DNA from: Artemisia argyi
Taxonomy: Eukaryota > Streptophyta > Magnoliopsida > Asterales > Asteraceae
Assembly (NCBI GenBank): GCA_030686995.1
Contig: CM060702.1
Coordinates: forward strand, 62,593,340-62,657,339
DNA: 64,000 bases
Direction of reading: 5' to 3'
Shown piece by piece: positions 56,268 through 64,000 of this stretch (positions are counted from its first letter, which is position 1; each line of letters opens with the position of its first letter). The notes under the pieces are model-generated. The model worked only from the letters and a program-made list of their open reading frames with translations. It had not been told where the DNA came from and did not search any database. Made by a program: the position numbers and the translations under genes.

Positions 56268-58149
56268 TGAATGATTCTTATTGATGTGCGTTTTATTAGT
56301 ACAAGTTTTAAATTTATAAGGGTGAATTACCAAATCTAGAAACAACACATATGAGCAAGTGTACTCGTCTGTTATAGCAAGATATGATGGTAAGTCGGGA
56401 TCGTTCGCAGGGATTTGGGTGTTTTCAATTATGAAGAATCTATGTAGCAATAAGCAATAAAAGGGTGGTAATTGGTTGTCACGATCCAAAATACCATATA
56501 AGCAATAAGTAACACGAAAATGATGGTTATGTAAATTCAATACGATTAAAAACTACACTTGCTTAGACTAGTTTACTACTTAATGACACACATGATTGTG
56601 ATAACTTTTGATAACATGTTGGTTGTGATAATTAGATGGTGGTCTAATCTATTGTTCTTACAAATTAAACTTTAGCCAAGATCTTAGTTTATAAAAACAA
56701 GCTTTAGGTGTAAACCAATCAATTCAAGATCCATCCAAGGTTCATAAGGTATGGTGAATATCTAAAACACAAGAACAAACTCTTATTACAAATCAAATAC
56801 TCTTAGGAAATGGTCATTACAAAAGGTAACCCATTCATAGACAAAAAGGTTACAATTGTTTATAAACATCTAAACTTTCGTCCAACTAAAGGTTTACAAA
56901 CAATCCGATTTGATGTTATAAAAGCATTCTCATTACAATCATACTTCTTGTTTCTTTGTTTAGTCAAGAATAATTATGGTGGAAAACAATCATTCATAGA
57001 CAAATGATTATAACTAGTTGAATAATAACAAATCTTTCGACCCTTGAAACTATTATCAATTAGTTAACCTTGACTCAACAAATGTCACTATAAAACTTAA
57101 GGTACAATTGGTTCTTAGGATTGACATGAAATTAAATTAAAACATGTTATCACAATCATAAGCAAACCATTAAATAATAAACATCATCTAAGCAAGTGCA
57201 CAAAGGCACTAGCCACTCATAGCAAACATAAACATAAACTCAGAATTTTGAACATTAGAAATCATAATTAAAAGTCTTACAATGATTGAAATAAGATAAA
57301 AAAATGATGTAGTAATGATGCCTCAAGTATTGGTGATGACTTCTTGATGTTTTGACCTCCAAATGATGACTTCTTAGACCTCCAAAGTTTCCTGGGATTT
57401 TATGGACGAATTTTGGTATGAGAGGGAGTAATGGTGGTAAGAGAAGTGTTCTCTCAAGTTGAGATAGAGAGAAATGGTAAGTGGTGATTAGAAATGCTTG
57501 CAAAGTTCTCTATTTATACTCCTCTCAAGTCTAGGCTCATTAATACATCAACTTGGCCTCCAAGTAGTTTAGAAGGACCTAGAATACCAAAAAGAATGGC
57601 CTAGAATTGGGTAGAATGAGGTAGAATGAGTTTTTGCAAAATCTGTATGAGGGCTCCATCCGTTCGGATGGTCATCTATCCGATCGGTTGGGCAAAAGTC
57701 ATAAACATGAAAGTTGTAGATCTTTCTCTTAACTTTCCGTGGCAGCGAACGGGGGGTCAAACGGAGTCCGTATGCTTAAGTTATGGCCAAAATGGTGAAG
57801 GTGTGTCGGGAACAACGAGTCTTCCAATAATTCTTCGTTTTAGCTTATTTTCTTCATTTCTTTTCTCGTTTTCCCTCTTGTACTTTATTCTTGAGTCTTT
57901 TGAGTGACAACTTCATGACTTTTATCTTCTCGAACATACTACAAGAGACTTGAATGAGTCGGGAATTCTTCGTACATGCATAAATCTTCGTTTTTGTTCA
58001 TTTCTTCGTCTTTTTCATCATTTTCTTGTACTTTAGCTTCCATGAACCTAAAACACGAATTATACTCAATTAAGTACCATAAGTTCATAAAAGTGATCAT
58101 AAAATCCACCATAACGCTCCTAAAAACATGTTAATTTTGAGCGTTATCA
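56268..58149 (-). repeat. 3' LTR of element D
   Basis: Read on the minus strand it starts TGATAACGCTCAAAATTA and ends near AAGAATCATTCA, typical of Athila/Tat LTRs, with the characteristic GATCCCGACTTACCATC stretch near the end. The TATA box TATAAATAG lies on the minus strand at 57509-57518, and a 16-bp palindrome, CCATCCGTTCGGATGG (57656-57671), lies about 145 bp upstream of it. The left edge is inferred from where similarity between A and B stops. Confidence 0.7.
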
Positions 58150-58165
58150 AATCCCCCACACTTGA
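58150..58165 (-). other. Polypurine tract of element D
   Basis: On the minus strand TCAAGTGTGGGGGATT directly precedes the LTR start TGATAACG. GTGTGGGGG-type tracts are common before Athila/Tat LTRs. Confidence 0.8.
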
Positions 58166-58279
58166 ACTTTGCTTGCCCTCAAGCAAATCTAGAAAAAGAA
58201 AAATCGAAATCATACCTAAATGAAAAAAAATGAAAAGAAAATTTTGAAAACTATAAAAATTTGAAAAATATAAAGATTT

Positions 58280-58282
<3 letters not shown>

Positions 58283-58333
<51 letters not shown>
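58283..58333. repeat. (AT)n microsatellite
   Basis: About 50 bp of AT dinucleotides in the interior of element D. Confidence 0.95.
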
Positions 58334-58335
<2 letters not shown>

Positions 58336-59218
58336 AACATATCACAAACAAGCGAAAATGAGATAAATAAACGAAAATGAGCGCAAACTCCCCCACACTT
58401 AAGGGTTTGCTTGTACTCAAGCAAAAATGAAGTAAAATAGATCCACATGGTGCACAATTATGTTTAGAAAAATGTGATGCAAATCTACCAAGCACAAGTA
58501 CAAGATACGATTCATCTTTTTAAGCTTTAGTGGTGAAAAATCGAGATGTTTGACAATACTCAATGATTTTCTTGCTTGATTAACATTTCTAAACACCTCA
58601 CGAAAAAGAAACGAAGTATAATTCACTCTACACTCATTTATTTGTGGTGGTGGATTATATAAGATAAATCACACTCATTGCTCAGTCATGATCCAAATAT
58701 TACCATAGGCTTGTACAAGAAACAAAACTCCACCGACATGGCGTAAGCACCAAGTGTAAACATCTAAAGAGGACTTTTATTTGGGTGGTAACGTAAGGCT
58801 AAAGGGTTTATACCAGGCTTATATTCAAGCATCTCATACAAAAACATAATAGATTGCTGGCGTGAATTCTTGATTACTCAAAAACCGGATGGTCACTACA
58901 ATATTCATGCACTTGATATTCTCACAAAGCCATTACTATATCCGGAGAGATAAAGTAATTTGGTAAGGGTAGGGATAAGGCATGGGAATATTTACGAAAT
59001 TGGGTTTAAAAGAAAAATCAAGTCAAGTCTAAGTCCCATTGTTGCTAGTCACCAAACAAACCGCAAACCCGTAAATGATTATAGTTACAATCTTTCTCCT
59101 CTTCGCATATCGATCACCATATATATATATCACATCTTAGCTCATTGGCTACTCGATATCACATAACTTTCTTTCTTCATCTCCATACATAATATAGCAC
59201 ATTGGCTATAATTGTCAT

Positions 59219-59330
<112 letters not shown>

Positions 59331-60844
59331 CGATGACTTATTAAATTTTTTTTTCTTTCATACATAACATCTCCCCCACGCTTCGCATAAGCATCACCAC
59401 AAAAATACAAAACATGAAGCGGGCCCTCTCCATCTTTGTCGGAATGGCACACACGAATGACAAAGTGTGGCTAACTAATAATCATCAAAAACAATCCAAC
59501 AACCAAGCAACTAGTAACCCACTATTTAGACTCTGACAAAGGGTTAGGCTAAGGTTTAAAGTGTAAAATATTTTTGTATTTTTCTGGATGTAACAAAAAT
59601 GAAAAGATTGGCTCAGAGGGTGAAACTAGGGGTATCTAGCGCTAAAGATAAACGCTAACAAATGGGTTCCAAATACGAGGATAACTAACCGATGTGGTTA
59701 GCAAAAATTATTTTGTAAACGGATGTCCATTTGGTTTAATTCCTAAGGGTGCCTCTTTATCACACGAATACACTTATATCACACGAATGCGATCTTACTG
59801 CGGTCTGGTAATGATTTACATGTACAAGTTCTAGAATAAATAAAATCACCGGCACACTCATAGCAAAAGATTCATGCATAAAAGATGTATGTTATATATG
59901 AAATAGGCTTAAATCCTCACAATTTAGTGGAAAGGGCTATAATATGCGCTAGCAAATATTATCGATCCTAGAATGGATTGCAATATTAATCGGGACTCAT
60001 CTCAAATTTTTCAAAAATTACCTATTTCACCAGTGGATTGATCCAGTTATTCTAATATATTATCCTAAAAGCGTGAAAACAACTAGATCACAAGGGCAAA
60101 CAAGTATACAAAAATTATTTTCAAATTGGCCCAAAAATTCGGAAAGTTAAAAATGAGTTTCGTTTTTCACTATTTACTTCCCCCCACACTTAAGTTAAGC
60201 ATTGTCTCATGAAAAATAAACTTCAAAGCATGTAAAATAGGGAAAATAAATAAATAGATAGTCCAAGAGAAACGAAACTTCCCGGGCCGTAGAAATCGCG
60301 ATCGAATCTTCATATGATAAGGTGCTAAGCAAATGCTAGCATAAGCTTGTGAGATCAACCGATTTCAACTCCACACCAAGTATAATGTCACCAATAATCC
60401 AATCTCCAAGAGCTTATTAAATCTGCAAAACAAACTAAACTACAAAAACGCGTAAAATCCTAAAACTCACTTTCGTAGGCATCACGGTTGCATTTAGCGT
60501 ATGCAACAAGCCTTTTAAACCCCTCGGTGGCCCGAGTGGACGAGTGAAGTCTCGTGAGGGTTTCCAGTGAACATACCTACAAAGTTCAAAACAATTTATT
60601 TTTAAAAAACACGTACTTATTTATTCACAATGTACTAAAAATTAAAAATGGAAAAACCGAGTTTAAGTAATGAGATTCTTGCAAAAACAAAAAGACATTT
60701 AAACTTATACGATTTAAACACAAACACACAAAAACAAAATACGATTCTTTTTTTTTCATAAATAAGCGAACAATTAAAAGCTCGGGTTGCCTCCCGAGTA
60801 GCGCTTAATTTATTTCTGAGTCATTACCTAGACTCTTCCCCTGA

Positions 60845-62749
60845 TCAGGATACTTTGACGGTACGGTTCAAATGGGGAATTTCAGTTCTTAACCGTTGAG
60901 GGTATGGGTTCTCTGGTATGTACTTCACAAGTGATGGACATTCTTTTGATTTGACAATGTGATAATCCCTTTTCGTTATTTTGAACCCTTGATCGAGTTT
61001 ATTAGAAACGAAGACAGGTGGTGAATCTTTTTTATTTTTCAAAGGTTCATCAGACTTTCCACTCCTAGTGAATACGTCATTCACGTTCTCAATGTGAGCT
61101 GGAGGAGGTGGGTTAGTCATACCATTTTGTTTTGAAGAAACTGGATTTTGTGGTTTAGACCTTTCGTCTATCTCCCTTTCCCATTCTCCATTTCTCTTGG
61201 GTACCTTTGACACTTCTTTCTCCTGCTTCTTAATCTCTTTTTCTTTCAAGACTTCATTTCCAACGTCTCCAATTGTATTGAGTTCCTTGTTACCAACATG
61301 ATTTGACACTTCATCGTGTGTAAACATCTTCTCTTTCACTAAGAGTTCAGTGGATGGGATGTGCACGGTACAATCCTCAAGAAAAGGTGAAACGGTTGGT
61401 AAACTAGATATGATTTGGTTCGGATTAGGCATGGTTGGAATAGATTCAGTTTCATCCTCCTCGATAAATTCAACATCACCCTTATCATGTTCATTTTGGA
61501 TTGAGGGTGGTTTGTAGACAAATTCATGTCCTGGATTGGAATTTGTTGTTTGAGGAAGAGATTTGGTATGATGGACTTCTTTCTTTTCACCCAACTTCGT
61601 TTCCACCACATGGTTTTTCATACTCTCATTTTCTTCCATCCATTCTATCATCATCTCCTCCGGTGAGGTTTTGGTTTCTTGGTTTTGTCCAAAATATTGT
61701 GATGAAAGTGGTGTTTTATTTTGTGGCCAGAAATGAGGATGGTTATGGTTCGGGTTTTGGCTTGAGTAGGAGTATGAATTTTTCAGCTTTTGGTTGTGAT
61801 ATCCGCCGTGATATCTTGCTTCATTAGGTTCAATCATCAGCATGTCATCATTGGTGTGGTATTCTGAAGCATTGTGATCTTCATCATCTCTACGAGCATC
61901 TCGTATCTTCTTTAGCTCTCCTCTTATGTTCTTGAATTCAACGTCAATATGTCTGGTGAGAGCTTCTAATTTCTCAATCAATATGGAATGATCGGCATTG
62001 ATGTTGCTTCCACCGGCGGAAACAACTGTTTTTGGTTTGGGCACGATTAGAGAATTTTCTGAGAAATCGAGCTTGAGTTGGACCTTGTCCTCAAGGATTT
62101 TGAATGCTTCATCGGGAGTATTATAGAGGAATATTCCGGCATCGAGAATTCCTTGAGTTGGATTGTCTAAACCATGATAGAATGTTTGAATAATAGCTCC
62201 TTTGGTTAGACCGTGTCCATGACAAGTGCGAAGCATATCTTTCATACGGAGCCAAGCATCAATGAGAGTTTCGTGATCGAGTTGTTGAAAGTTGTGAATG
62301 TCATTTAGGAGATGTTTAAACTTTGCGGGAGAAAAGTATCGGCTTACAAAAGCTTCTCTCATCTCTTCCCACGTAGTAATTGTTCCTTCATTTAATTCAT
62401 TCAACCAATTCTTGGCTTCTCCGGACAATGAGAAAGGAAAAGTCCTCAATTTAACCGCTTCCTCTTGATTTTCACCATAATGGAATAGGTTACTAATCTC
62501 AAGAAAATCAGCTATGTGTCGGTGAGGATCGGATCGGATTCTCCCATCGAATTGCTTCTCCCGAATCATTTGCATGTGGGTACCCTTGATATGGAAATTG
62601 TTTGGAAAAGGGCGTTGAATAATAGCGGAACTAGGTGTTGGTGCAACGGTCCTAGTGCTTGACCACATAGGTTGGTCATCGGGATCAATGACTGTTACAG
62701 GTAGGGAATCGGGTTAAGTTTCAACTTTCTCTTCGATTATGTCGATTAC
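60845..62749 (-). pseudogene. Element D gag (Athila/Tat type), 5'-truncated
   Basis: 607 open codons from an internal Met at 62668 to the stop at 60845. The same frame runs upstream to the edge of E with one TAA, so the true start is lost. The retrotransposon gag domain (PF03732 type) is clear: HIADFLEISNLFHY, KLRTFPFSLSGEAKNWL, WEEMREAFVSRYF, HGLTKGAIIQTFYHGL. A helical Lys/Glu segment and a long polar, Pro/Asn/His-rich region follow. The end has NDVFTRSGKSDEP and YPQRLRTE, which resembles the junction to protease in related elements. I see no CCHC knuckle. It would form particles or bind RNA, with enzymes supplied by others. Confidence 0.82.
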
Positions 62750-64000
62750 TGATGAGGCGAAAAATGATCCGTTTTTAGGGGGTCATTTAAGCCCGAATCC
62801 GACTTTATTTGATCAAATATTGCCCTAAATCGTTCCTTTTGTGATTTTAGGTGTTTGGAGAGTGAATTCTGGAAAAGAAGCTATTTTGGACGTTTTTGAA
62901 GCATAAAAGTGAAGAAAACGGCTAAGTACCTAATTTGCATGCTGAAAATACAAGGTGACGGCGTCAAGACCATCAGCTTGACGGCGTCAGACATGAAGAA
63001 TTAAATATCGAAGGTGGTGACGGCGTCAGACGGACTGGTGACGGCGTCAAAGTGGCAAAATTAATATACCGTGGGTGGTGACGGCGTCACGTAGGCCGTC
63101 ATAAGTGGATCAAGGCCGTCCGAGGAAGTTTATGGCGGCGAGGTGACGGCGTCAGAAGTTACTCTTGACGCCGTCATACTGTTTTTCCTATATATAGTTT
63201 TCTAGTTTTTTCATTAAAGAGAGAGAAGTTTTGGTGAAACCCTAAAGACGATTTTGGTGCCTCTTTTACAGGTTTTTCAAGGGTTCCAAACCCTTGAGAC
63301 CTTGCATTGTAATTGAGATAAGTGTACTTTCAATTCAATCAATATGTCTATGTGTTGGTTGTTTATCTCTTGTTCTTGTCTCAATTCTACTATGCTAGGC
63401 TAGATCTCTCTTGTGTTTGCTTAGATCTAATGAAACCTAGATGTTGATTATGTGTTGATTACTTGTCTATTCTTGTTTTGAATGAATGATTTATATGTTA
63501 GGCTTAAGAAAACTGGCAGATCTCCAAATGGTAACATGCTTGAACGTCTTAAGAAACATGAACCGAGGCGTACTAGGTCTTTATTGGTTGTATTTAATGC
63601 ATGAGCCACTGTTTACAATCCCTATAGTTGTGCTGGGTCATGGTGTAGGAGGAGATAAGAGCTCATAGAGTTGGGAAGTTATGTATGCCACCCCACGAAT
63701 GGTATTAAGGAATACAATCCGTCATTCATACAAGTGTAACAAGTAATTAACATGTAAAAGATATCTAGGGAGTAATGAAGTCTAAGTAAACACAATTTCT
63801 CCAATTACTGCTCACAACCTTAGTTTAATTAGTTTAATTTCATTTTCATTATTTTATTTTAATTATATAATAGCTTTGGGTTAGTTGAATAGCAACTAAT
63901 TCCGCCCACTCCTTCAAAACCCGAGATTTTACTTGCTTTCATAAAAAATATAAAAATACAAAAATAATCATCTCTCACCTCTAGAATTATTAATTAGGTT
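62750..64000 (+). repeat. Element E: start of a probable Gypsy LTR
   Basis: D's gag frame breaks off at TGATGAGGCGAAAAATG (62750). The following sequence has an array of TGACGGCGTCA motifs, a TATA box at 63189-63196, then a leader-like stretch and T/A-rich sequence. This looks like U3-R-U5 of a long Athila/Tat-type LTR. The left flank is ATTAC (62745-62749). The other end is outside the window, so identity and strand are inferred. A 60-codon frame at 63486-63668 has no recognisable features. Confidence 0.5.
62956..63196 (+). promoter_or_regulatory. TGACGGCGTCA array and TATA box
   Basis: Seven copies of TGACGGCGTCA (last one TGACGCCGTCA) at 62956, 62979, 63018, 63039, 63079, 63144 and 63166, all within 240 bp upstream of TATATATA at 63189-63196. 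Each copy holds two facing TGACG half-sites; TGACG is the core bound by plant TGA/bZIP factors (as-1 type). It is an enhancer candidate, and binding is an inference. Confidence 0.65.

Noticed and set aside
63486..63668. 60-codon ORF near the right edge
   Set aside because: Short, no homology or motif recognised, and lies inside a probable LTR leader.

Overview
The window is plant nuclear DNA made almost entirely of nested LTR retrotransposons. I see no host gene, rRNA, tRNA gene or CRISPR array. The third-ORF proteins (a Y-x-x-QFW block near the N-terminus, and an RVEDLQLGVESYQ-type block near the C-terminus) resemble proteins I associate with daisy-family (Asteraceae) Copia elements. A eudicot, probably Asteraceae, is therefore likely, but this rests on memory of the families and not on a search.

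Layout. (1) 1-4888 (+): decayed Ty3/Gypsy Tekay-type chromovirus (gag zinc knuckle, protease, RT, RNase H, broken integrase, one LTR). (2) 4889-5616 (+): remnant 'Z', a piece of the accessory ORF (aORF) of an older Copia element. (3) 5617-56267 (+): element A, a SIRE/Maximus-like Copia element with 5' LTR, Met-tRNA primer site, leader, gag, pol, aORF and a long 3' UTR, split by two younger elements and carrying a solo LTR (31531-32091). (4) 12235-28050 (-): element B, a relative of A inserted in A's integrase, with 334-bp LTRs and a perfect TTACT target duplication. (5) 37172-54135 (-): element C, a more distant relative inserted just after A's aORF, with 474-bp LTRs and a perfect CTTGT duplication. 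Inside C are a 1,557-bp inverted repeat, a template-switch-like junction and remains of a further element 'F'. (6) 56268-62749 (-): element D, an Athila/Tat-type Gypsy derivative with only a gag ORF, inserted in A's 3' UTR. (7) 62750-64000 (+): start of what looks like another Gypsy LTR, 'E', which truncates D's gag.

How the parts work together. A, B and C share one plan: LTR, TGGTATCA primer site, leader, gag with zinc knuckle and long coiled coil, protease, integrase, RT (YVDD), RNase H, spacer, large aORF, 3' UTR, polypurine tract, LTR. All are broken by stops and frameshifts, so none looks autonomous today. By my eye count B's LTRs differ at 5 of 334 sites and C's at about 15 of 474, so B is probably younger than C, and both are younger than A.

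Most interesting: a block of about 0.9 kb in the 3' UTR that is roughly 94-96% identical between A and B, clearly more than their coding regions, and that keeps several stems through wobble changes; arrays of short CG-centred palindromes, a different one in each element, placed before ORFs or promoters; and an intact 155-codon antisense ORF inside C with its own TATA box and a SUMO-interaction-like motif.
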